Positions 26,688 to 36,500 of a stretch of DNA of 64,000 bases are shown here, piece by piece. Source of the stretch: Cohnella herbarum (GTDB lineage Bacteria > Bacillota > Bacilli > Paenibacillales > Paenibacillaceae); contig NZ_CP051680.1 of the NCBI RefSeq assembly GCF_012849095.1, positions 6,072,001 through 6,136,000 on the forward strand, in the 5' to 3' direction. Each line of letters opens with the position of its first letter. Position 1 is the stretch's first letter. The notes beneath the pieces were generated by a model. The model worked only from the letters and a program-made list of their open reading frames with translations, made no database searches and had not been told where the DNA came from. A program made the position numbers and the translations under genes.

Positions 26688-26891
26688 TTGAATGTCAACG
26701 CTAGTCAGTCCCTAGTCTCTTTCGCAGATGCGAACAAAATTTCGACTTGGGCAGTCGATGCGATGAAGTGGTCCGTAAGCAACGGTTTGCTTTCTGGAAA
26801 AGGTAAAGGTACGCTGGATCCCGCGGGGGTTGTATCGCGTGCCGAAGTTGCGGCGATTATTAATCGGTTTGTGACTACCTTCAACACGTAA
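26688..26891 (+). pseudogene. S-layer homology domain remnant
   Basis: About 67 codons encode one and a half SLH-type units: SFADANKISTWAVDAMKWSV, then SGKGKGTLDPAGVVSRAEVA. No signal peptide, upstream domain or ribosome site is present and the frame opens only at 26658. It looks like the 3' end left from a larger cell-surface protein gene whose front was lost, probably by the rearrangement that placed the lipoprotein gene before it. Confidence 0.7.
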
Positions 26892-26909
26892 TCATAGGTT
26901 CGGAATTAC

Positions 26910-26985
26910 AAAAGCGCACCTTCTAGAATAATCATTCGATAAAGCCCATTCGGGTTAGCCGGTGAACTCTAGGAGGTGCGCTTTT
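26910..26985. terminator. Long bidirectional hairpin terminator
   Basis: Arms AAAAGCGCACCT.CTAG (26910-26926) and the reverse complement (26969-26985) pair over 17 positions with one mismatch, with an inner small hairpin (GCCC/GGGT) in the loop and a T-rich tail to 27000. It separates the SLH remnant from the toxin-antitoxin pair. Confidence 0.8.
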
Positions 26986-27105
26986 GTTGTTTTTCTTTAT
27001 TTCATTTTGGATACTTGTTAAAATATATGTACGTTATAAAGTTATAACTGTAAGAAGGTATAACTTATTAACTGGTGATCATACTATAGAAAGGAGAATG
27101 TAAAA

Positions 27106-27399
27106 ATGAATGGTGTGGTCCGATTGAAGAAAGACAAAAGGGATGTATCTCGTTATTCTCGCAAAATAGGGCGGATGGGAAACAGTCTGGGCATAAGCTT
27201 GCCTAAAAAACTTGCTGAAAAATTAAAAATATCGCTTGGCGATGAGATTGAATTCATCGAAAATGAACGTGGTGAAATCGTGTTAAAAAAAGCGCGGCAA
27301 AATAAATTGCCCGATAATGTTCGCCCTGAAGTTCTAGAAGCTTTCTTTGATGTGTTTGAAGAGGATGCAGGTATTCTTGAGGATTTAAGGGACCGATAA
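27106..27399 (+). CDS. AbrB/MazE-type antitoxin
   Basis: A 97 aa protein with a SpoVT/AbrB swapped-hairpin DNA-binding domain in residues 15-65 (GRMGNSLGISLPKKLAEKLK, then GDEIEFIEN). The acidic C-terminal tail (FDVFEEDAGILEDL) is of the kind that binds a toxin. AAAGGAGA precedes the ATG. The stop is separated from the Doc-type toxin start by one base. The AT-rich upstream stretch carries repeats of GTTATAAC/GTATAAC (27035-27070) that may be the autoregulatory operator. Confidence 0.88.
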   Translation: MNGVVRLKKDKRDVSRYSRKIGRMGNSLGISLPKKLAEKLKISLGDEIEFIENERGEIVLKKARQNKLPDNVRPEVLEAFFDVFEEDAGILEDLRDR

Positions 27400-27400
27400 T

Positions 27401-27793
27401 ATGACGTACTATTTAACTAAAGAAGAAGTTGTCACGGCGCATTATTTCATGATGAGGAAAATGAACGATGCAGATCAAGCAGGTGTCAAGGATCATTCGC
27501 TGTTGGACTCTACGGTACAAAGGGCTCGGCAGAGTGTATTCGGAGAAGATGCATATCCATCTTTGTTTGATAAGGCTGCGGCATTATTGGAATCGTTAGT
27601 CAAAAATCTTTGTTTTCATAATGGGAATAAGCGGACAGCCTATCTTGTTACAAAGTCGTTCTTGTTGTTGAATGGGTATCATTTAAGAATGGAAAGAAAG
27701 CACGCAGTGGAGTTCATTGTCGATATTGCAACAGGGATGCATACGTTGGAGACGATTATTCAAATGCTCGAAGAACATTCTGATTCAAGATGA
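27401..27793 (+). CDS. Doc-type (Fic fold) toxin with altered catalytic motif
   Basis: Death-on-curing family toxin (130 aa), which in active form phosphorylates EF-Tu. The core motif reads NLCFHNGNKRTA at about residues 69-80. Family members usually have NHxFxxGNKR, so the catalytic His is Leu here (CTT, one base from CAT). The rest of the fold is intact (YLVTKSFLLLNGY). It is coupled to the AbrB-type antitoxin by a 1 nt gap. The change predicts a weak or dead toxin unless another His takes over. Confidence 0.87.
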   Translation: MTYYLTKEEVVTAHYFMMRKMNDADQAGVKDHSLLDSTVQRARQSVFGEDAYPSLFDKAAALLESLVKNLCFHNGNKRTAYLVTKSFLLLNGYHLRMERKHAVEFIVDIATGMHTLETIIQMLEEHSDSR

Positions 27794-27794
27794 T

Positions 27795-29054
27795 TCAATT
27801 TATCGCCACCGGCCTCTTCTCGCGAAATAATAGTAAGAAGAGTGTCGACGCGGTGACATACAACATGCCTGTAATGCTGAACGTTAGGGCATATCCCCAA
27901 TAATAACCGTAAGTAGCGATGAGGTAAGAATGAACAGGTCCCATCGTTGCCCAGCCAAGCATAAAAGCCGTCTGCATGCAGGAATTCGCGAGGCTTTGTT
28001 TTTTGGTGGAGACTCGATCGATAAGAATCGCGGATTGAAGCGGATTAGCCGCATTCATGAGCGCTTGTCTGAATAAAAAGCTAACGGAGGCAACGATCAG
28101 CAAATTCGTGAAACCCGTTATTAGTAAGAATGGCAGCGACAGGGTTTGGAAAATAACGATCGCTTTCACCGACCCGATTCGATTGGCCAGCGACGGACCA
28201 ATGAGCATGGAAATAATGGTCATCACTTGACCTAACGATATTAATAAACTCATAGCGCTAAGAGAGGTCGAGAATCGATTCGTGAAATATAAATTCAAAT
28301 AGGGAACGACAAGTCCGGACCCGATGCCGATCAAGAGCTGAACGGAGGCAAACTTGGCTATAAAGGACATTTCGCCCTTCGGTTGAGCTGCTGGCTTAAC
28401 GGTGGGTTTTTTGTCGAGTGGTTTAGTATTTTGATTCCGGCTACGTGCTGATTCCCTTATCGCTAGCAAGGGGAGAAACGCGGCTATCGTCGCTAGACTG
28501 CCCGCGAGCAAAACGATTTTAAACGAGAGAAGCGCATTTAATCCCGCAGCTTGCATAACATCCGCAATTACTCCGCCGCCAAGGCTGCCAGCAACTTGAG
28601 AGGCAAGCACGAACGCGGAATAGATGCTGAATATTCGTATTCGATCCGCTTTGGCTATATTTTCGGCGAGGAAAGGAATCGCGAGTACTTGAAAGATAGC
28701 GGCGAATAAGCCTGTGAGAACAGCCATCGTTAGCAGACTGCTCTCCGACTCGAATATTGAACGGCCAGCCAGAATTATTCCGCTACACAGAGCGCCGATA
28801 ACGAGGAATCTCCTGCGGCTGACGCGATCGCCGAACAAACCGATCGGAATAAAACATATCGCCGTCGCGAGCGACTGCATACTGACGATTTTACCGCTCA
28901 TCGCATCAGGGTAGCCGAGTTCGTGGATGTACAAATTATATAAAACGGAGAACATGCCCGTACCGATCTGATATAACATGTTCGCTAGGAAGAATAGACG
29001 AATATTTCTGGACCAGCCTTGCAACTCCGTTGCGGTAGATTGGATAAACTTCAT
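27795..29054 (-). CDS. MFS transporter
   Basis: Major facilitator superfamily transporter (419 aa) with about 12 membrane spans and a central cytoplasmic loop rich in Lys/Pro/Gln (about residues 205-225). The loop between spans 2 and 3 reads GLFGDRVSRRRFL, the MFS motif A variant GxxxDRxxRR. GGAGGCG lies before the ATG. Its stop is 1 nt from the stop of the convergent Doc gene. Substrate unknown; an efflux role is common for such single MFS genes. Confidence 0.88.
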   Translation of the reverse strand: MKFIQSTATELQGWSRNIRLFFLANMLYQIGTGMFSVLYNLYIHELGYPDAMSGKIVSMQSLATAICFIPIGLFGDRVSRRRFLVIGALCSGIILAGRSIFESESSLLTMAVLTGLFAAIFQVLAIPFLAENIAKADRIRIFSIYSAFVLASQVAGSLGGGVIADVMQAAGLNALLSFKIVLLAGSLATIAAFLPLLAIRESARSRNQNTKPLDKKPTVKPAAQPKGEMSFIAKFASVQLLIGIGSGLVVPYLNLYFTNRFSTSLSAMSLLISLGQVMTIISMLIGPSLANRIGSVKAIVIFQTLSLPFLLITGFTNLLIVASVSFLFRQALMNAANPLQSAILIDRVSTKKQSLANSCMQTAFMLGWATMGPVHSYLIATYGYYWGYALTFSITGMLYVTASTLFLLLFREKRPVAIN

Positions 29055-29195
29055 AGATACGCCTCCGGAATGCTATTCCAAACAACCTTACTCTTCTAGT
29101 AGGCGTAAATCAATCGAAGACTGCCCCGCCATCCCCATGTCGTACGAATGCCACCTTTAATTGAGGGTAAAACCAAAATTTCAGGAGGTAAACAG

Positions 29196-30440
29196 GTGAA
29201 AAAGTATTTGTGCTCATTAATTAGTTTTACATTGTTGTTCGGTCTATTCATTTCCGTACCGCAAACCGAAGCCGCGCCGGGCGGGCTGTTAAACGGCAAA
29301 TCGGGTTATTACCCGTCGTGGCAGTGGCAAACTGAGAGTCGAGCAACGGATAACGATCTTCAGACCTCCGCCGATATTTATTGGGGCTCTGCCCTAGAGT
29401 GGGGATCGTCGCCGGTCACGGTTTCGAGCTACGAATCGTATTTGACGGAGGGGAGAGCGAGAGTAACCTTTTATAACGGGATGAGGCAATTCTTGTATTC
29501 GGAAGAGATAGAGCGCGCATCTTCCGTTCAAACGGTTAATTTACAGGTGCCAGTCAGGAATGTCGTGTATATTCATATCGAAAATATCGATTCCAACGCT
29601 TCCGTATCCAGACTGCATGAGTTTGATATTTTCGGCGCGTTGACCCAACCTCCGATCACGGATCTTGCAGCCATTTCCGAGGATAGAAAAGTAAAGTTGC
29701 AATGGACTACGCCGAGCGTTACGGAAGCAACTTATTCTTATATCAAGCGCTCAAGAATGCCGGAGGGTCCCTATTCTCTTATCGGCGTATCTACAAACGA
29801 TTCCTTCGAAGATAACGATGTCGTCAACGGGACGACTTATTACTATAACGTAACTTATCTTATGGAGGGCAGAGAAAGCGATAGGTCGAACGAGGTATCG
29901 GCTGTACCGAAGATAAGCTCTCCAACCCATCTGCGGGCTGTCGCTAATAATGAGGATAAATCCATTTCATTGGATTGGACCACTGTGACGGGTGCGACGT
30001 ATTACAAAGTGAAACGATCGATCTTCGAAGAGGGACCGTATATAACCGTTGCCAAAAGCGTATACGAAACTTCGTACACGGACAGGAATGCCGCCCTGAA
30101 CACGGAGTATTATTACGTAGTAACCGCAACGAATAATCTAGGTCAAGAAAGCGGATATTCGAACGAAGCTTCTGCTGCAATAGGCGGGGCCGATCCGATG
30201 CGATCGCTTCTTACGATATACTTATCCGGCGGTCAAATTAAAGAATACGACATTTCCGCATCCGAACTTGACGCCTTCCTCGCATGGTACGATGCCAAAG
30301 ATGCAGGGGCCGGATCGGCAAAATACAAGCTTACGAAGACGGGTAACAAAGGACCGTTCAAAGCTCGCAGCGAATACGTGATCTTTGATAAGATCCTCAC
30401 GTTCGACGTGGATGAGTACGATGAGATAACGATGCCATAA
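29196..30440 (+). CDS. Secreted protein with fibronectin type III domains
   Basis: A secreted protein of 414 aa. A GTG start at 29196 is preferred: AGGAGG lies 7 nt upstream and the signal peptide then begins VKKYLCSLIS and ends at TEA. Residues about 35-150 look like a jelly-roll carbohydrate-binding domain (SRATDNDLQTSADIYWGS). Two FN3 domains follow (about 155-245 and 245-335; each has YYYNVTYL or YYYVVTATNN). The last 80 residues (RSLLTIYLSGGQIKEYDIS and following) resemble a tail seen on other Paenibacillus secreted FN3 proteins. No SLH or LPXTG anchor is visible. Function unknown; a wall or glycan adhesin is plausible. Confidence 0.82.
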   Translation: MKKYLCSLISFTLLFGLFISVPQTEAAPGGLLNGKSGYYPSWQWQTESRATDNDLQTSADIYWGSALEWGSSPVTVSSYESYLTEGRARVTFYNGMRQFLYSEEIERASSVQTVNLQVPVRNVVYIHIENIDSNASVSRLHEFDIFGALTQPPITDLAAISEDRKVKLQWTTPSVTEATYSYIKRSRMPEGPYSLIGVSTNDSFEDNDVVNGTTYYYNVTYLMEGRESDRSNEVSAVPKISSPTHLRAVANNEDKSISLDWTTVTGATYYKVKRSIFEEGPYITVAKSVYETSYTDRNAALNTEYYYVVTATNNLGQESGYSNEASAAIGGADPMRSLLTIYLSGGQIKEYDISASELDAFLAWYDAKDAGAGSAKYKLTKTGNKGPFKARSEYVIFDKILTFDVDEYDEITMP

Positions 30441-30477
30441 GAGAAAGCCCGGGAGCTTCGGCTCTCGGGCTTTCTCT
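30440..30477 (+). terminator. Terminator after the FN3 gene
   Basis: A 17 bp stem (30440-30456 with 30461-30477, one G-T pair), a TTCG tetraloop and a TATTTT tail, immediately after the stop codon. Confidence 0.9.
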
Positions 30478-30523
30478 ATTTTAAAGTTGAAAAAAATTAG
30501 TTTGGGAGAATTTTGTGAGCGGA

Positions 30524-30567
30524 GTCTAGTAGAATTTTGCAGAGTAAAATTTACTAGCTTACTAGAC
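30524..30567 (+). promoter_or_regulatory. Inverted-repeat leader element before the giant SLH gene
   Basis: GTCTAGTA (30524-30531) and TACTAGAC (30560-30567) pair perfectly, and a further TTACTAG (30551-30557) plus AATTTT/AAAATT give an alternative inner stem. The element ends 3 nt before the AGGAGG site (30571-30576). It may be a repressor operator or an RNA hairpin that limits access to the ribosome site. Confidence 0.4.
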
Positions 30568-30585
30568 GATAGGAGGTCCCATTCT

Positions 30586-33500
30586 ATGGGCAGGCTGCGC
30601 AAACGTATCCCTTATTTTGCAATAATTATTGCATTTTTGATGATCTTTCAGACCTTCTCTGGCATGCCAAAGGCAAGCGCTGCCGATGCGGCGCCCGCAC
30701 AGCCGGCTTCAAGCTCGAAGATATCCGGCTTAGGACAGGCCCTGATCGGCGAGGTCGTGTCGATTAACGGCACGGAGCTCGTGCTGAAGCAGGAAGCGAT
30801 TCGCCCCGATCAACAGGCGGACGAGGAGATTCAAGCTTCGGAGCTTCCCATGGGGCTGGCGGAATATGTTGCCGTCCAGTTGACGTCGAAAACCGTATTC
30901 CAGAAAAATTCGGCCGGGGTTCCGATTCGGGTCGGCAGCGGCTTGCTCGTGGCGGGGCAGCTTGCGGACGGCAAGCTGGTTGCCGACTTCGTCAGCGACA
31001 TGTCCAAGGTTGCGCCGATAGAGCAGCCCGTGCTGCCAAATTCGATGACGGAGTCGTCTGCCGCAAGGGTAGAGAGCACTCCGGAGCTCGCCGATGCGGG
31101 TGCCGAAGCATTATCGGAAGCAGGGGTTCCTTTGCTCGGGGATTCCGAGCCAAGGATGCAAAAGACGGCCGCCGCAACCGCCAGCACTGCTAACTCGACG
31201 GTCGAATATAAGCTCCAGGGACAATGGGGATTCCCCGGCATTCATTGGAATTGGCCGATCGTCGATATCGTCGATCTGGGAGACTTGGTGAAAATCGGAG
31301 TTTGGTTTGAATTCAACGCAGGGATGGGAGCTTCCTGGGAGTGGCCTGTCGACGCGAATTTCAAGCTTCCGAAGCTGGAGGTCGGACAGACTTCCAAGTT
31401 TACCGTTCAGATGACGCCTAAGGGAGTAGGCGCGAACGAGCATACGATGTACTCGACTTTCGGCGTCGGATTTTACGTTCATTTCATCCTCCAAGCGTTA
31501 GGAAAGCAATATAATCTTGGCGTCCCTATTCTCAATTTCGGATTCGGCAACTCGACGAACAAGGCGGCGCCGTTTAATGGCAGTTATTTCTGGATGGACC
31601 GCACGACGAATATCACCATTCCGATCCCCATCCCGAAAACGCCGCTGAAAATCAAAATTTCGTTGCTGCTGGATTATATGCTCCACGGAAACGATCCGTT
31701 TATTATGGATTCGACTCGGCCTAGCGCCGCGGGGGCGGTCGTTAAGGATCGTTTCAATTATACGGCGGATAGGCATGTGGTCAAATTCTCTACTTGGGAT
31801 ATCACGCCTACGGCGACATCCGGTACGATCCAATTTCCGGAGGTTCAATATGCCCCCTCGGTGAATTACGCTCAACTGCAGATCAAGGTGGGGGGATCGG
31901 TGGGCATGATCCCGGTTCCCGCATTCCCCTACCCTCCGATATCCATATACACGAATTATACACTCGGAGCCGCAGGGACGCCGCCCACGGTATCTTTTAC
32001 GGCTGCGCCGGAGATGACGATGGAGCCTTACCTCCCTGGCGGCAGGGTCGGAGATCCGTACCGCGTCCACTTGAAGCCGGCCGGAGGGTACCCGTTCACG
32101 GCCGAGCAGCAGAAGCTGAACGGGCACGGCGATTACAAGCTATCGATCGTATCCGGGAAGCTGCCGAAAGGTTTGGCGCTGGATCCGATAACGGGCGTCA
32201 TCGAAGGCACGCCTCTCGCGCCTAACGCGGATGAAGAAGTCGTGCTCCGCATGACGGATTCCGAGAATTATTCCAAGGATTTTACTTTCAAGATCCCGAT
32301 CATACAGACGGCAACGAGCCGCATTCAGATCGGGCAGTTCGTGAATCAGCCGTATAGCTATCCATTAGGAGTCAAGGGCGGTACGGCTCCATTCTCATGG
32401 ACGCTCGAATCGGGACAGCTTCCGCCGGGCATATCGCTTAACCCGGCGACCGGCATCCTGTCGGGCACGCCAACGACGGTAGGGACTTACCCGATGACCT
32501 TCGGCGTCGTCGATTCTACAGGCACGGCAACGAAAGGCCGTTGGGCCAATCTGAAGGATAAGGTTGAAATCACCGCCGCGATCGTACCGCCAAGCGCGAA
32601 GGGAAATTACCGATGGAAGGCGGAAGGAACGATAGCGGACGATCCCGGCAACGGCAACGGGATGGTCTATAACACGGAGACGGGAGAGTTGATGCGCTTT
32701 ACAAGCGACGGCAAGACGATGCTGTACGCGAATGGCGGCTGGCAGGAAGCGAAGGGCTTGTCGACCGCTCCTAAAGCGAGAGAGTTCGCGTCGATGGCGT
32801 ATTCGCCTAAGCTTGGGGGCATCGTTCTGTTCGGGGGCTCCGCGAATAAGTGGTCGGGTTCCGTCAGCTACAACGTTTTCGGAGATACGTGGCTCTGGAA
32901 AGAGGGAGCGTGGACGAAAATCAGCGACGGCGTATTTTGGAAAGTGGAGCTGGTGAACGGGAAGCCGGTAAGGACGATTTCCGGTACGGAAGCTCCTCCG
33001 CCGCGCCTCAACGCGGCCCTTACGCAGGATCGGGATGGCAATCTGATTCTATACGGCGGCAACGAGGAAATGCTTCCTGCCTTTGGAGATACGTGGGTGC
33101 TATCGGGAACGACATGGGGGCAGAAAACGACCGCGACCCAGCCGCCGATGACCCTTGATCCGCTTATGGCCTTCCATAAAGGAGTCGGGAAGCCGGTGCT
33201 GATCGCACGTCATCTGATGAATAGAAATACCGAAGTGTATGAATGGAACGGAATCGATTGGGTGGACAAGACCAACCAAGTCTATCAGGCAGGGGTCGGT
33301 CCGCAAGATTTATATTTATCCGGCGCAGCCTATCATCAGGCTTCGCGCCAGCTTGTCTTGTACGGCGGCTATGAAAAGCAAGCCGGAAGCTATGGCATCG
33401 GCCCGATGAAGCAAGATTTTTGGGGCCTTGGCACGCTTGGGGGCTCCGGCAACGGAGACGGCATGTTGTCCTCCTGGACACGAATCGAAGCCGTCGGTCA

Positions 33501-36500
33501 GCCAACGTTTCGCAATCCGGAGCTGTCGGTTTCTCACTCTTATCCGGTCATGCTGACGTACGACGATAAGCGGGGAACGCTGATGGCGTTCGCCAAAGAA
33601 TTCGCGGGCACGGACAATCAATACAGCTTGAGCTTGAGCGGCTTGGTCGCCAATCCAGCCGTTCTGCCGGCCGATGGCGTGGCGAGCGCGGAACTGACGT
33701 TCCAAGTGACGGACGGAAACGGAAATCCGATGCCGGGACGTTCGGTGAAGCTAGTCGGTACAGGCAGCGCGTCGGGAGCATTGCCGGTGCAAACGGCGGT
33801 TTCGAACAGCTCCGGCATCGTTAATTTCGAATATACAGGAACGCAAGCGGAAACTCTCGTCCTGCGTATTGACGACATCTCGACGGGCGAGACGCTCGGC
33901 GGGACGACGGTTGCGCTCACCGAACCGGTTCCCGACGCCGACCGATCCTCCTTGTCGTTATCCGAGACGGAAATCCTAGGAGACGGCGCGACGCCGGCTA
34001 CGCTCGAAGTCATCGTCAATAATATCAACGGAGTACCCGTTCCGGGATACGAAGTTTCCGTAGCTGCTATTCATTCTTCCACGGCGCAAGTTACGGGTGC
34101 GGGAACAGGACTCGGTACGACCGGTCCTGACGGAAAGGCGGCGTTCACGATTACGGACACGACGGCCGGGACGCTCCAACTGGCAGTATCGGCCCGTAAA
34201 GCGGCAGAACCGTCATCAGTCAGCTTCCCGCTGGGAGAAATCTCGCTCCGGGTCCTGCAGCATCGCCCGTTGACGATTACGACCGGCAGTCTGGCCGATG
34301 GGCAGACGGGCGTTCCATATTATCGTGTGCTCGAGGGAAGCGGCGGAAACGGGTCTTACCAGTGGAGCCTAATCGACGGTGACCTTCCTCCCGGATTGAC
34401 TCTTGGCAGCCAGGGACAATTGACGGGCACGCCGGTTCCGGGAAGTTACGGAAAGTATGCCATTACCGTGAGGGCGACGGATGAATCTGTTCCGGTTCAA
34501 ACGACGACCGCAAATCTCGAGCTAAAAGTACTTCCGCCTCAGCTTGTCTTGCTTGCTCCGTCTATCCACGAAGACAGCGACATGAAGGTCGGCGACTATG
34601 CCAACATTCAACTGAAGGCGGAAGGCGGAAGCGGAAGCTACGATTGGACGGTCGTCTCCGGCTTCCTACCGAAAGGAATGCAGCTTAACGCGCGAAACGG
34701 CATTATCGACGGCGTGCCGATCGAATCCGGCGATTACGAGGTCACCGTTCAGGTGAAGGACAGCGTCGGAGCGACTGCGCAATCCGCCGTGGGCTTTACC
34801 GTCCTGCCGGTCCAATCCGCTTACGTTGGCATCGGAACCAGCACGACCGAAGATGGAACCTTGGAAGTCGTCTCAGGCGACGTGACTGCGATCGCGACCG
34901 GCGTAGGCACGATGGAGGTTTCCATCTTCCAGCGGAATCCCGGCGGCGATACGAGCGGAACTTTCCGTACGGCGAATAAATATTTCCAGATCAGAAATGA
35001 CGGCAGCTTCTCGGATATTCAGTTTAACGTAGAGAACGTTGAGCCATCGGCGGTTCACATTTATCGTTGGAACGCAGCAAGCTCGTCATGGAGCCTGCTG
35101 CCCAATCAGACGTTCGATGCGGCGCTGGGCGTAACGACGGTGACATTGGATGCCGATACAATCGCCGGCTTGTCCGGGGGTACCGTCTTCGCGGTCGGAT
35201 CGCCGATTGAACCGCCGCCGGCGTTGACGGGACTCGACGTCAATACGGGACCGGCCGTCGGAGGTACCGCCGTCTCGGTGGCAGGCGATCGGTTTACGCC
35301 GGACTCCGTCGTTCTGTTCGGTGGCGAACCTGCCGCATCGACCGAATTCGTGGACGAGCATACGCTCCGCGCGCTAACGCCGCCTGGAAACGGCACCGTC
35401 GATGTCCGGGTGCAGAACGCATTAGGGATCAGTGAGCGGGTGGAAGCTGCGAATTTTACCTATACCGGAGAGTCTGCCGAACTGGTCATTACAAGCCCGG
35501 AGAAATTACCGGATGCCGGAATGGGTCCGTACGAGGTTCCAATAACGGCGGCAGGGGGAGTGCGTCCGTATAAGTGGACGCTTGCGGAGGGACAATTGCC
35601 TCCGGGACTGTCGCTCGGTTCGGAAGGCGTCATCTACGGAAAACCGACTGCCCCCGGCACGTATGCTTTCGGATTGCAAGTGAGCGGGACAGGCGGCACA
35701 GGGCTAGACAGCCGACAGTTCGAATTGACCGTAATCGATACGCCGGCGATCGAGACAACCTCGCTTCCGGTCGGACAAGTCGGCAAGCCGTATCAATTCG
35801 GACTGACGTTCCAAGGGAGTCAAACCGACGCAGAATGGCACATCGCGGGGGAGCTCCCGCCAGGATTATCGGTCGACGCGAACGGGGTCATTCAAGGCGT
35901 TCCCGCGAAAAGCGGTGCCTACGTACTCCAAGCGGAAGTCGTAGATGAATTCGGCGTTCGTTCGGCGGTAACCGCGCTGCCCTTGGTCGTGTATGAGCAG
36001 TTGGCTCAGCCGCAGCATCTCTTGATAGGTAGTAAGGGGGTACAAATTCCCGCAAGCGGCCTGGCTTCCATTGACGGATTGCCGGAGCTAACGATCGTAA
36101 GCATTGCGCTCGATCCCGACGGCATTGTTGCCGCACGGATCGCAGACGGACAACTGCAGCTTACGCCCGTTGCGGCGGGCGCCGCGGACGTTACGGTTAC
36201 TGTCACGGAATCCGTATACGGCACCAGCACGAACATTCTGCTGCCGGTGACGGTGGCTACGCCTTTATCGCCGATCCCTAAGGCGATCGCAGCTTCCGAC
36301 TTGAATGAAGGCGGCGTCGGCGCCGTGTTTAAGGCTAACGATCTGGCGACTCCGGCTTATCCGGACGGATTGCTCGCGATCGGCTCCGCGCAATCGGAGA
36401 ACACGGCAATTGTGCAGGTGCAGCTCGTAAACGGACAATTGGCCATGAGCCCGGTTGGTCCCGGGAGCACCCGAGTGCTGGTAACGGTTAAGGACGAGGT

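Noticed and set aside
31498..32127. 209-codon minus-strand frame inside the giant SLH gene
   Set aside because: Arg-rich shadow frame; no initiation signals.
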